Origin: Flavobacterium soyae
Lineage (GTDB): Bacteria > Bacteroidota > Bacteroidia > Flavobacteriales > Flavobacteriaceae
Direction: 5' to 3'
DNA: 64,000 bases
NCBI RefSeq assembly: GCF_021245985.1
Contig: NZ_JAJQXA010000020.1
Coordinates: 1 to 64,000 of the forward strand
A program made the translations under genes and the position numbers. Each line of letters opens with the position of its first letter. The stretch's first letter is position 1. This document shows, piece by piece, positions 46,071 to 54,497 of this stretch. The notes under the pieces are model-generated. The model ran no database searches, was not told where the DNA came from, and saw only the letters and a list, made by a program, of their open reading frames with translations.

Positions 46071-47243
46071 ATGATTAAAGTAGAAGATGCGATAGCGATT
46101 ATTGAGGCAAACAGCAAAAAAATGCCGACAAAGCTAATCTCGGTTAGCAAAGCGTTAGGGTATGTTTTGGCAGAAAAAGTAATTTCGCCAATCGACATGC
46201 CGCCGTTTCGCCAGTCGGCAATGGATGGATATGCATTCACGCACAGTATTCGACATCAATATGATATTATTGGAACTTCACAGGCTGGAGATCATTCAAA
46301 CATAAAGCTGAAAAATACAGAAGCAATTAGGATATTTACAGGTGCTTTTGTTCCCGATAATGCTGACACAGTCGTAATGCAGGAACATGTAATGGCAAAT
46401 AAAGATTCAATTTTGATTGCCACAATGCCTGAGAAGTTTTCTAACGTTCGCCCAAAAGGAGAACAAATTAGAAAAGAGGATATAGTTTTTGAAGCCAATA
46501 CTTTAATCACGCCCGCAGCAATTGGATTTTTAGCTTGTTTAGGAATTACAGAAGTTGAGGTTTACAAAAAACCGAAAGCAGCCATTTTAGTTACCGGAAA
46601 CGAATTAGTACAACCAGGAAAAAAACTTAAAAAAGGAAAAATTTTCGAAAGTAATTCGGTTATGCTGGAAGCAGCACTAGAAACTATCGGAATCAAAAAA
46701 ACGAAAGTTTACAGAGTAAAAGATAATTTAAAAGCGACAAAAAATGCGCTTAAAAGTATTCTGAAAAAATACGATGTTGTTTTAATTTCCGGCGGAATTT
46801 CAGTTGGAGATTATGATTTTGTAAAAGAAGCATTATTGCAAAACGGCGTTCAGGAATTGTTTTATAAAATCAATCAAAAACCTGGAAAACCTATGTTCTT
46901 TGGCTCAAAAAATGAAACTTTAGTTTTTGCATTGCCAGGAAATCCAGCTTCATCGCTGACGAATTTTTATATTTACGTTTCACCGGCGATAAAAAATAAA
47001 TTAGGATTTACAGAAATTCATAAAACAAAAGTAGTTCGAAAATTAAATTCGGATATTAAGAACAGCACTGGAAAAACATTATTCTTAAAAGCAAAATACG
47101 ACGAAACAAAAGTCACAGTACTCGACGGACAAAGTTCTGCAATGCTCAACACTTTTGCCGTAGCAAATAGTTTACTTATTGTTCCGGAAGATATTCAGGA
47201 ATATAAAAAAGGACAATTAGTAACGTTATTGCCGATTGATTAG
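46071..47243 (+). CDS. moeA: Molybdopterin molybdotransferase MoeA
   Basis: The protein has about 390 residues, with the start placed at ATG 46071 (MIKVEDAIAIIEANS). An upstream in-frame TTG at 46050 lies close to the predicted transcription start. MoeA motifs are present: PPFRQSAMDGYAF, a MoCF-binding domain with VLISGGISVGDYDFVKEAL, and KPGKPMFFGS followed by ALPGNPASS. It inserts molybdate into adenylylated molybdopterin in the cytoplasm. It opens the cofactor gene block and has its own predicted nitrate-regulon promoter. Confidence 0.95.
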   Translation: MIKVEDAIAIIEANSKKMPTKLISVSKALGYVLAEKVISPIDMPPFRQSAMDGYAFTHSIRHQYDIIGTSQAGDHSNIKLKNTEAIRIFTGAFVPDNADTVVMQEHVMANKDSILIATMPEKFSNVRPKGEQIRKEDIVFEANTLITPAAIGFLACLGITEVEVYKKPKAAILVTGNELVQPGKKLKKGKIFESNSVMLEAALETIGIKKTKVYRVKDNLKATKNALKSILKKYDVVLISGGISVGDYDFVKEALLQNGVQELFYKINQKPGKPMFFGSKNETLVFALPGNPASSLTNFYIYVSPAIKNKLGFTEIHKTKVVRKLNSDIKNSTGKTLFLKAKYDETKVTVLDGQSSAMLNTFAVANSLLIVPEDIQEYKKGQLVTLLPID

Positions 47244-47409
47244 AGGATTTTAGATTTTAGAATTCAGATTTTAGATTTTTAGAATAAGAAAATAGAATAA
47301 AGAGTATAGAAAATAGATTTTTTGGTATTAAGGATGAAAAGCAGTGTGTAATATAAAACATATAGCTTGACAACTTTAAACAAAGAAAACCTGAAACAAA
47401 CAAAAAAAA
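47244..47409. repeat. Stuttered GATTTTAGA repeat and CCTGAAACAAA leader
   Basis: Degenerate repeats of GATTTTAGA/TTCAGATTTTAG occupy 47248-47290. Just before the next start codon lies AACCTGAAACAAAC (47388-47401). Almost the same string (AAACCTGAAACAAA) precedes mobA at 48352-48365, and a relative precedes the nitrate reductase near 42279. Confidence 0.5.
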
Positions 47410-48156
47410 ATGAACATCTTAAGTTCCGAAAACATATTATTATTCAGTTTTGCTTTAATTATAATTGCATTTTTATATTCAAGCGTTGGGCACGGCGGAG
47501 CATCGGGATATTTGGCTTTAATGAGCATTTTTGCTTTTCCGGTTTCAATTATGAAACCATCGGCTTTGCTGTTGAATTTGTTTGTTTCGAGTATTTCGTT
47601 TTTGTTTTATTATAAGAATAATTATTTCAAGCCCAAACTCTTTTATCCGTTTGCAATTGCCTCAATTCCGGCAGCATTTATTGGAGGTTTTATAACTTTA
47701 GATAATGCGATTTATAAAATTGTTTTAGGAGTTGTGCTGGTTTTTGCAGCGTTGAGGTTGTTTGGAGTATTTAATTTTAAAGAAAAAGAAGAAGTAAAAA
47801 TTAATCTTCCAATTGCATTGGTAATTGGTTTTGCAATAGGTTTATTATCAGGAATGTTAGGAATAGGCGGCGGAATTATTTTGAGTCCGATTTTATTGTT
47901 TTTAGGATGGGCATCAGTAAAAGAATCGGCAGCAGTTTCAAGTTTATTCATTTTTGTGAATTCAACTGCCGGAATGTTAGGTTTCTTTTTAGGAGGAAAA
48001 ACAATCCCGATGGAAAGTTTTTACTTAGTTCCAATTGCAGTTGTAGGAGGAATGTTAGGAGGATTTTACGGAAGCGGTTCTTTCTCTAACAAAACATTAA
48101 AAATGGTATTAGGAACAGTGATTTTGATGGCAAGCGTTAAATTGATTTTTCCTTGA
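47410..48156 (+). CDS. TauE/SafE (TSUP) family membrane transporter
   Basis: The 248-residue protein has about eight hydrophobic helices and the TSUP glycine-rich repeats (SSVGHGGASGYLAL in the first half, GMLGIGGGIILSPILLFLG in the second). Known members export sulfite or sulfoacetate or transport other small anions. Its place inside a molybdenum cofactor operon suggests a link to sulfite, sulfur or an oxyanion handled in cofactor or siroheme metabolism, but the substrate is not evident. Confidence 0.88.
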   Translation: MNILSSENILLFSFALIIIAFLYSSVGHGGASGYLALMSIFAFPVSIMKPSALLLNLFVSSISFLFYYKNNYFKPKLFYPFAIASIPAAFIGGFITLDNAIYKIVLGVVLVFAALRLFGVFNFKEKEEVKINLPIALVIGFAIGLLSGMLGIGGGIILSPILLFLGWASVKESAAVSSLFIFVNSTAGMLGFFLGGKTIPMESFYLVPIAVVGGMLGGFYGSGSFSNKTLKMVLGTVILMASVKLIFP

Positions 48157-48205
48157 AATAATAATAAAATAGAAGTCATAAGTTCTGTACGCAGAATTTT
48201 TTGCC

Positions 48206-48343
48206 ACAGATTTCACAGATTAGAAAGGATTTTTGTTTGCAATGAATTAAACAAATTTAAATGAAGTTTTTTTGGCTTCTACAAATAAAAATTTGCGAAA
48301 ATTTGTGTATAATCACTTTAATCTGTGAAATCTGTGGCAGAAT
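48206..48343. repeat. Fold-back element with GCCACAGATT ends
   Basis: GCCACAGATTTCACAGATTA (about 48206-48225) is perfectly mirrored by TAATCTGTGAAATCTGTGGC at about 48322-48341. The interior carries AAATTTGCGAAAATTTGTG-type modules. It lies between the TSUP gene and mobA and has no coding capacity. Relatives are at 51063-51268 and 2219-2345. Confidence 0.8.
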
Positions 48344-48372
48344 AAATAATAAAACCTGAAACAAAAAAGACC

Positions 48373-48945
48373 ATGGAAACACTAACAGTATTTATTCTTT
48401 GCGGAGGAAAAAGCTCCAGAATGCAGTCTGAAAAAGGATTAGTGCTGTTTCAGGAAAAACCATTTATAGAACATATAATTAAGGCAATTTTACCTATTAC
48501 AGAGCAAATAAAACTAATTACGGCATCAAAAGAATACGATTATCTGCCGTATGAAAAAATGCCGGATATTGTTTCAGATAAAGGACCTTTAGGCGGAATT
48601 TATACAGCGTTATCTAATTCTAAAACCGAATTTAATTTGATTTTGAGCTGTGATATTCCATTGATTTCGACAGAATTATTAAAAGAATTAATTTCAAAAC
48701 ATACTGAGGAAGCCGGAATTACCATTTTTGCTTCAGAAAGCCGCCTGCATCCTTTAATTGGAATTTATTCAAAAAAAATCCTTCCAGTTATAAAAAAGGC
48801 AATTGAAACGGATGAATTAAAAATGATGGATTTACTGGCAAAGGTACCGCATCAAATTATCAATATAGATGAAAGTGAAAACTTTCCTTTAACCAATATT
48901 AATTCGGCCGACGAATTAAATGATCTGAATATCAATTTAAGTTAA
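48373..48945 (+). CDS. mobA: Molybdenum cofactor guanylyltransferase MobA
   Basis: The 190-residue nucleotidyltransferase has an N-terminal nucleotide-binding loop FILCGGKSSRMQSEKGLV, SDKGPLGGIYTAL and the metal-binding SCDIPLIS. It transfers GMP to molybdopterin to form the bis-MGD cofactor used by the two molybdenum nitrate reductases of this window. The length is typical. It ends 6 bases before cobA, so they are co-transcribed. Confidence 0.93.
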   Translation: METLTVFILCGGKSSRMQSEKGLVLFQEKPFIEHIIKAILPITEQIKLITASKEYDYLPYEKMPDIVSDKGPLGGIYTALSNSKTEFNLILSCDIPLISTELLKELISKHTEEAGITIFASESRLHPLIGIYSKKILPVIKKAIETDELKMMDLLAKVPHQIINIDESENFPLTNINSADELNDLNINLS

Positions 48946-48951
48946 AAGATT

Positions 48952-49740
48952 ATGCAAAACTTAAAAACACCAAAATTAACGATTGTTGGCGCAGGACCAG
49001 GAGACGTTGAATTGATTACGATGAAAGCCATAAAAGCTTTAAAAAGTGCCGATGTAGTTTTGTATGATGCTTTGGTCAACGAAGAATTATTAGAATATGC
49101 ATCAAATGCACAAATTATTTTTGTTGGAAAACGATTAGGATGCCATGCTTACACACAAGATCAAATTAACGATTTGATTGTTTCAATGGCAAAAAGTCAC
49201 GGACATGTGGTGCGTTTAAAAGGCGGGGATCCGTTTGTTTTTGGAAGAGGAAGCGAAGAAATCGAGTTCGCAGAAGAATTTGGAATTGAAACTGCCATTG
49301 TTCCCGGAATTTCATCTGCTTTGGGTGTTCCTGCTTCGGTTGGAATTAGTCTGACACAACGCAAAGTAGCCGAAAGTTTTTGGGTTATTACCGGAACAAC
49401 TTCAGAACATAAATTGTCAAAGGATATTCATTTAGCTTCAAAGTCGGCTGCAACAGTAGTAATTTTGATGGGAATGCATAAACTGGAAGAAATTATTTCG
49501 ATTTATCAGGAAAACAGAAATGACGATTTACCAATTGCCATTATTCAAAACGGAACAAAAAATTCAGAACAAAAAGTGATTGGAACTATCAATACAATCA
49601 CTAAATTGGTTGCTGAAAAAAATATATCATCGCCCGCAATTATTGTAATTGGCGAAGTGGTTAGAAATACTTCAAGCTGGATTTCCTATTTTCAGGAACA
49701 TTTTGAAGATGAATTCATTTTTCAGAATTTAAATTTATAA
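48952..49740 (+). CDS. cobA: Uroporphyrinogen-III C-methyltransferase
   Basis: The 262-residue SAM-dependent methylase has the signature VGAGPGDVELITMKAIKAL at the N-terminus, YDALVNEELL, RLKGGDPFVFGRGSEE and GISSALGVPASVGISLTQR. It makes precorrin-2, the siroheme precursor. Siroheme serves assimilatory nitrite and sulfite reductases, which fits a nitrate assimilation locus, although no siroheme nitrite reductase with intact cluster ligands is encoded in this window. It has no CysG-type dehydrogenase/ferrochelatase domain. Confidence 0.95.
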   Translation: MQNLKTPKLTIVGAGPGDVELITMKAIKALKSADVVLYDALVNEELLEYASNAQIIFVGKRLGCHAYTQDQINDLIVSMAKSHGHVVRLKGGDPFVFGRGSEEIEFAEEFGIETAIVPGISSALGVPASVGISLTQRKVAESFWVITGTTSEHKLSKDIHLASKSAATVVILMGMHKLEEIISIYQENRNDDLPIAIIQNGTKNSEQKVIGTINTITKLVAEKNISSPAIIVIGEVVRNTSSWISYFQEHFEDEFIFQNLNL

Positions 49741-49742
49741 AA

Positions 49743-49982
49743 ATGATCGAGATTAAATATTTTGGAGCTGTTGCCGAAAAGACAAAATGTGAATTCGAAA
49801 AATTATCTTTTTCCGAAGAATTGTCTTTGCAAAAACTATTGCAGGATTTAAACGAAAAATATGAGTTTGAATCGCTTTCTTTCAGCGTAGCAGTAAATCA
49901 AAAAATAGTTTCAAAATCAGCAGATTACAATTTGCAAATAAGTGATATTGTGGCGCTATTACCACCGTTTGCCGGAGGATAA
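49743..49982 (+). CDS. moaD: Molybdopterin synthase small subunit MoaD
   Basis: The 79-residue ubiquitin-like protein ends in PPFAGG, the Gly-Gly tail that is adenylylated and thiocarboxylated as sulfur donor for molybdopterin. It starts 2 bases after cobA and is followed after 9 bases by its activating enzyme gene. Confidence 0.95.
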   Translation: MIEIKYFGAVAEKTKCEFEKLSFSEELSLQKLLQDLNEKYEFESLSFSVAVNQKIVSKSADYNLQISDIVALLPPFAGG

Positions 49983-49991
49983 AATTAATTT

Positions 49992-51062
49992 ATGAGTGCA
50001 TCAAACCGATATAACCGACAAATGATTCTTCCTGAAATAGGAGAGGATGGTCAGCATAAATTATCGAAATCTAAAGTTTTGGTTATTGGTGCCGGAGGTT
50101 TGGGTGCGGCAATTCTGCCTTATTTAGCCGCAGCCGGAGTTGGTGAAATCGGGATTGTAGATAATGATACAATTGAAATTTCAAATTTACATCGTCAGGT
50201 AATTTACAAAAGTTCGGCTGTTGGGAAATCCAAAGCAGAAGAAGCAAAACGGATGATTTCAGAATTGAATCCGTTAGTAAAAGTCAACGCTCTTGCTGAG
50301 AAATTATCGGGTAAAAATGCCATTTCGTTATTTGAAAAATATGATATTATTGTGGACGCAACAGATAATATTTCGATTAAATATTTAATAAACGATGCTT
50401 GTTTAGCAACTAATAAACCAATGGTTTACGGTTCTATTTTTAGGTTTCAGGGACAAGTTTCGGTTTTCAATTATCAAAACGGGCCAACATACAGATGTTT
50501 GTATCCAGATAAAAACATTAACGCATTAAATTGTGAAGATGCCGGAGTAATTGGAATTTCGGTTGGAATTATCGGAATGTTTCAGGCAAATGAAGTTTTA
50601 AAAATGATCTTAGGAATTGGAGAAGTTTTAAGCGGTAAAATATTAGTTTATAATATTCTCAACAACGAACAGCAAAAATATGATTTTGATAAAAGTGATG
50701 TTCAGTTAATAAGCAGAGAATCATTCGAAGAAAAATATAATAAATTTGAAGTTGAAGAAATAAGTTTTGAATCGATTTTGCATGAAATAAACAAAGATTC
50801 CGTTTTATTTTTGGATGTTAGAAACGAAGAGGAACTGCCAAAAATCAGTTTAAAAAATCAAATCCAGATTCCGTTGCAGCATTTAGAAAATGAAATTGAA
50901 AAACTGAATAAAAAACAAACGATTTATATTTTCTGTCAATCTGGAATTAGAAGTAAAATCGCAGTAGAATTGCTTCAAAAACATCAATTTAAAAGTGTAA
51001 AAAGTATTGCTGGCGGTATTTTAGCGATGAAACAATTATTAGCAACAGAGATAAATTTATAG
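49992..51062 (+). CDS. moeB: MoeB-type adenylyltransferase with C-terminal rhodanese domain
   Basis: The 356-residue protein has an E1-like domain of about 245 residues (RYNRQMILPEIGEDGQ, VIGAGGLGAAILP, VDATDNISIKYLINDACL, CEDAGVIG). A rhodanese domain (about 255-356) has the active-site loop FCQSGIRS (Cys about 315). It adenylylates the MoaD C-terminus, and the rhodanese part can supply sulfur, as in MOCS3-like fusions. ThiS could be an alternative partner, but the adjacent moaD makes molybdopterin synthesis more likely. Confidence 0.92.
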   Translation: MSASNRYNRQMILPEIGEDGQHKLSKSKVLVIGAGGLGAAILPYLAAAGVGEIGIVDNDTIEISNLHRQVIYKSSAVGKSKAEEAKRMISELNPLVKVNALAEKLSGKNAISLFEKYDIIVDATDNISIKYLINDACLATNKPMVYGSIFRFQGQVSVFNYQNGPTYRCLYPDKNINALNCEDAGVIGISVGIIGMFQANEVLKMILGIGEVLSGKILVYNILNNEQQKYDFDKSDVQLISRESFEEKYNKFEVEEISFESILHEINKDSVLFLDVRNEEELPKISLKNQIQIPLQHLENEIEKLNKKQTIYIFCQSGIRSKIAVELLQKHQFKSVKSIAGGILAMKQLLATEINL

Positions 51063-51268
51063 CCACAGATTACACAGATTAAAAAGATTTTTTTTGAATT
51101 ACTGGTGTAAAGTTTTTTGCCACGAATTAGACAATTTACACTAATTTTTTATTCAAAAAAATCAAAAAATAATTCGTGGAAATTAGTGTAATTGCTTCGC
51201 CTGTTCGCTATCGCTCGAGTCGTGGCAAAAGAAAAATCCCTTTTAATCAGTATAATCTGTGGCAAAAA
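51063..51268. repeat. Long fold-back element with GCCACAGATT ends
   Basis: GCCACAGATTACACAGATTA (about 51062-51081) pairs with TAATCAGTATAATCTGTGGC (about 51246-51265) with few mismatches. Nested inside are CCACGAATT...AATTCGTGG and TTACACTAATTTT...AAATTAGTGTAA arms. It also contains GTTCGCTATCGCTCGAGTC, a string shared with the 3' end of the rubredoxin-tailed gene at 54943-54961. It separates moeB from moaE. Confidence 0.75.
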
Positions 51269-51294
51269 AAAACTACAGTAAAAACTAAAAAACA

Positions 51295-51726
51295 ATGAGT
51301 AAAAATGTATTTGTAGAAGGACCAATTTCTCCTGAATTTATAGCGGAGTCGATTGCTAAACATCAATCGAAACACACAATTGGCGCACATAACATCTTTT
51401 TAGGACAAGTTCGTGCCGATGTAATTCACGACAATACAGTCGTGGCGATTGATTATTCCGCTTATACTGATATGGCAAACGAAGCTTTGCATACGATTCG
51501 TGAAAAAGCTTTCGCTAAATTCGATTTGACCTGTATGCACATTTACCACAGTTTAGGCGTTGTAAAAGCTGGCGAAATTTGTTTGTTTGTCTTTGTTTCG
51601 GCAACGCGACGCAAACAAGTTTATGAAGCAACTGAAGCGATCGTAAACTGGATAAAAACCGATGTTCCGATTTTTGGTAAAGAAATGTTTGAAAACGATA
51701 CATTTACTTGGAAACAAAATACCTAA
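51295..51726 (+). CDS. moaE: Molybdopterin synthase large subunit MoaE
   Basis: The 143-residue protein matches MoaE in length and motifs: GAHNIFLGQVRADVIHD, IDYSAYTDMANEAL, IYHSLGVVKAGEICLFVFVS and the catalytic lysine region IKTDVPIFGKE. With MoaD it converts cyclic pyranopterin monophosphate to molybdopterin. The moaCB fusion gene follows after 9 bases. Confidence 0.95.
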   Translation: MSKNVFVEGPISPEFIAESIAKHQSKHTIGAHNIFLGQVRADVIHDNTVVAIDYSAYTDMANEALHTIREKAFAKFDLTCMHIYHSLGVVKAGEICLFVFVSATRRKQVYEATEAIVNWIKTDVPIFGKEMFENDTFTWKQNT

Positions 51727-51735
51727 TAAAACAGA

Positions 51736-52650
51736 ATGGTAGATATTACGCATAAAATAAGTACATTAAGAAAAGCAACCGCAACGGCAATTGTAAAAGT
51801 CAGCAGACAAGAAACAATTGATGCTGTAGTAAACAATTTGGTTCCGAAAGGAAATGTGCTCGAAATGGCAAAAACGGCTGGATTATTTGCAGTAAAAAAT
51901 ACGCATTTATCGATTCCGGATTGTCACCCGCTTCCAATTGAATTTACATCGGTTGAATATAAAATAGAAGGATTGCAAATTCAGATTATCTTCAATGTAA
52001 AAACCGTTTATAAAACCGGAGTTGAGGTTGAAGCCATGCACGGTGCGTCGATTGTCGCATTGACAATGTACGATATGCTGAAACCAATTGATAAAGAAAT
52101 CGAAATTTCGACCATCAAATTGATTAATAAAGAAGGCGGGAAATCTTCTTTTAAAAATAAATTTCCGTATGCGATAAAAGCAGCGGTTTTTGTTTGTTCT
52201 GATTCCATTTTTGCAGGAGCTAAAGAAGATAGATCTGGAAAAATTATTGTGGAAAAATTAGATTCTTACGGAGTTGAAACTTCTCATTATGAAATTATCC
52301 CTGATGAATTGGATATTATTCAGGAAAGAACAAAAGCTTACGCGAAAGATAATCAATTGGTGATTTTTACGGGCGGAACGGGATTATCTCCAAGAGATGT
52401 TACGCCGGAAGCTTTATCACCAATTTTAGAAAGCAGAATTCCGGGAATCGAAGAAGCAATTCGCGATTACGGACAGCAGAGAATGCCATACGCAATGCTT
52501 TCAAGAACTGTAGCCGGAACTTTGGGCAAAAGTTTAGTTTTGGCTCTGCCAGGCTCAACAAACGGAGCGAGAGAATCGATGGACGCTGTTTTTCCGCATG
52601 TAATGCACGTCTTTCATATTTTAAAAGGAAAAAATCATGACAGCCTCTAA
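51736..52650 (+). CDS. moaCB: Bifunctional MoaC-MoaB/MogA fusion
   Basis: The 304-residue fusion has an N-terminal MoaC domain (about 1-145, with KNTHLSIPDCHPLPIEF and GVEVEAMHGASIVALTMYDM) that forms cPMP with MoaA. The C-terminal MoaB/MogA domain (about 155-304, FVCSDSIFAGAKEDRSG, IFTGGTGLSPRDVTPEAL, LALPGSTNGARESMDAV) adenylylates molybdopterin. Both active-site regions look intact. The end overlaps moaA by 14 bases, indicating coupled translation. Confidence 0.93.
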   Translation: MVDITHKISTLRKATATAIVKVSRQETIDAVVNNLVPKGNVLEMAKTAGLFAVKNTHLSIPDCHPLPIEFTSVEYKIEGLQIQIIFNVKTVYKTGVEVEAMHGASIVALTMYDMLKPIDKEIEISTIKLINKEGGKSSFKNKFPYAIKAAVFVCSDSIFAGAKEDRSGKIIVEKLDSYGVETSHYEIIPDELDIIQERTKAYAKDNQLVIFTGGTGLSPRDVTPEALSPILESRIPGIEEAIRDYGQQRMPYAMLSRTVAGTLGKSLVLALPGSTNGARESMDAVFPHVMHVFHILKGKNHDSL

Positions 52651-53644
52651 CACAATTTTGACGGATGTTTTTGGGCGCAGACACAACTATCTGCGTATTT
52701 CGCTGCTGGAAAAATGCAACCTGCGTTGTACGTACTGCATGCCGGCGGACGGAATTGCGCTTTCCCCTAAAGCCAGTTTAATGACGGCTGAAGAGATTTT
52801 TGGTATCGCCCAGACTTTTGTACAAAATGGTGTTGACAAAATAAGATTAACGGGTGGAGAACCGCTTTTACGAAAAGATTTTCCGGAGATAATCGCAAAA
52901 TTAGCTGATTTAAATATTTCACTTTCGATAACTACAAACGGGATTTTAATAGATCGTCATATAGATGTTTTAAAACAGTTTAAAGTCAAAAAAATCAATT
53001 TGAGTTTAGATACTTTGGTTTCGTCTAAATTTCATTCTATAACGCTCAGAAATCAGTTTGAGAAGGTTGTAGATAATCTGCATTTGCTTTTGAATAATGA
53101 TTTTCAGGTTAAAGTAAATGTAGTTTTAATGAAAGGTTTTAACGACAACGAAATTGTTGATTTCGTTAAACTAACGCAGTTTCTACCTATTTCGGTAAGG
53201 TTTATTGAGTTTATGCCTTTTGCCGGAAACGAGTGGGACAGGAGCAAAATGGTTTCTCAAAATGAGATTTTATCTTTGGTTGGAGATACTTTTGCAGAAG
53301 ATGAAATTCTAAAACTGGAAGACGAAAAAAACTTCACTTCAAGAAATTATAAAATAAAAGGTTTTCAAGGCGATTTCGGAATCATAAGTTCGATTACAAA
53401 TCCGTTTTGTGACAGCTGCAACCGAATTCGTTTAACCGCCGATGGAAAAATAAAAAACTGCCTTTTTTCCAATTCTGAAACAGATCTTTTAACGCCTTAT
53501 AGAAATGGCGAATCAATTACAAATTTGATTTCTCAATCTGTTCAAAATAAAAAGAAAGTCCGTGCCGGAATGGTTACGATGGATGAAATGGACGATCCGA
53601 AAAAACATTTTGACAATCGTAGTATGATTGCGATTGGGGGTTAG
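52637..53644 (+). CDS. moaA: GTP 3',8-cyclase MoaA
   Basis: The 335-residue radical SAM enzyme has CNLRCTYC (Cys27, Cys31, Cys34) for the SAM cluster and a second cluster motif FCDSCNRIRLTADGKIKNC near 257-275. It ends in the conserved Gly-Gly (SMIAIGG) needed for GTP cyclisation. It catalyses the first step of molybdopterin synthesis with MoaC. It is the last gene of the cofactor operon, and a fold-back element follows. Confidence 0.96.
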   Translation: MTASNTILTDVFGRRHNYLRISLLEKCNLRCTYCMPADGIALSPKASLMTAEEIFGIAQTFVQNGVDKIRLTGGEPLLRKDFPEIIAKLADLNISLSITTNGILIDRHIDVLKQFKVKKINLSLDTLVSSKFHSITLRNQFEKVVDNLHLLLNNDFQVKVNVVLMKGFNDNEIVDFVKLTQFLPISVRFIEFMPFAGNEWDRSKMVSQNEILSLVGDTFAEDEILKLEDEKNFTSRNYKIKGFQGDFGIISSITNPFCDSCNRIRLTADGKIKNCLFSNSETDLLTPYRNGESITNLISQSVQNKKKVRAGMVTMDEMDDPKKHFDNRSMIAIGG

Positions 53645-53659
53645 GAGTTAATTATTAAT

Positions 53660-53801
53660 TGTCAGGCTGAGCGAAGTCGAAGCCTTTTTTCACATAATCT
53701 TGTCATTTCGACGAAGGAGAAATCGCACTCGTAAATCGACAAAGATTTGCTCTTCACTTTGCGGAGCTTCTAGTGCGATTTCTCCTTCGTCGAAATGACA
53801 A
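53660..53801. repeat. 30-bp perfect inverted repeat (foldback element)
   Basis: An exact 30-base arm (53700-53729, starting TTGTCATTTCGACGAAGG) is inverted at 53772-53801, separated by 42 bases. A related string (GTCAGGCTGAGCGAAGTCG, about 53661-53679) precedes it. It lies between the convergent moaA and lysine-rich genes and could also act as a strong structural end for either transcript. Confidence 0.9.
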
Positions 53802-53814
53802 AACTGTGCGTTAA

Positions 53815-53852
53815 AACAAAAAAAGGTTCAACTTTTAAAGTCAAACCTTTCT
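53815..53852 (-). terminator. Terminator of the lysine-rich protein gene
   Basis: AAGGTTCAACTTTTAAAGTC pairs internally (AAGGTT with AACCTT, AACTTT with AAAGT). Read on the minus strand the hairpin ends in a run of T. It is located just after the stop codon at 53859. Confidence 0.65.
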
Positions 53853-53858
53853 TTGATA

Positions 53859-54497
53859 TTATTTTTTCTTTTTAGCTTTTGCCTTTTTTTGAGACTTCGC
53901 TTTCTTCTTTGCAATTTTTTTTGCTTTTGCTTTATCTTTAGCTTTTTTCGCTTTTTCTTTTTTCTTAGCTGCGGCTTTTAGTTTTGCTTTTTTAGCTTTT
54001 TCTTTCTGTTTGTCTTTTTTAGCTTTCTCTTTTTTCTTAGCTAATTGCTTTTTCGCTTTGTCCTTTTCTTTGTCTTTCACTTTCTTTTCTTTTTTGTCAG
54101 ATTTATTTTTAGCAGCTTCTTCAGTTTTAACTACTTCATTTGTGCTTTCTTTTTTTACATTAGTAACAGCAGTTTCTGTAACCACTGTTTTTACTGCTTC
54201 GGGTTTAATAGCTGGAGTTAGTACTTTTTTAGCAGGAGTTCTTCGTACCGCCGGTTTTGGTGTAGTTGCTGCTGTTTTTGTAACAGATGCTGCCGGGGCT
54301 TTTGTTGCAGTTGCTGGTTTTACAGCTGTTGCAGCAGGTTTAGCCGTTGCAGTAGTTTTAACTGGAGCAGCTTTACGAACTGGTGCTTTTACTGGTGTTG
54401 CATTTACAGCCTTTACATTTTCTGCTGCTGGCTGAATATTTTCAGTTGTAGGTGAATCAATTTTCTCTGGGGTAATTTCTTCGTTCTTGTTTTCCAT
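53859..54497 (-). CDS. Lysine/alanine-rich basic protein, histone H1-like tail
   Basis: The 212-residue protein is without folded domains. An acidic start (MENKNEEITPEK) is followed by an Ala/Pro/Thr/Lys-rich region (about 30-110) and a C-terminal 80 residues of almost pure Lys/Ala with repeated KAKK and KKEKAKK. This resembles H1-like bacterial chromatin proteins and lysine-rich tails, so nucleic acid binding is plausible. The extreme composition makes homology assignment unreliable. It is flanked by long intergenic repeats and is transcribed against moaA. Confidence 0.75.
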   Translation of the reverse strand: MENKNEEITPEKIDSPTTENIQPAAENVKAVNATPVKAPVRKAAPVKTTATAKPAATAVKPATATKAPAASVTKTAATTPKPAVRRTPAKKVLTPAIKPEAVKTVVTETAVTNVKKESTNEVVKTEEAAKNKSDKKEKKVKDKEKDKAKKQLAKKKEKAKKDKQKEKAKKAKLKAAAKKKEKAKKAKDKAKAKKIAKKKAKSQKKAKAKKKK

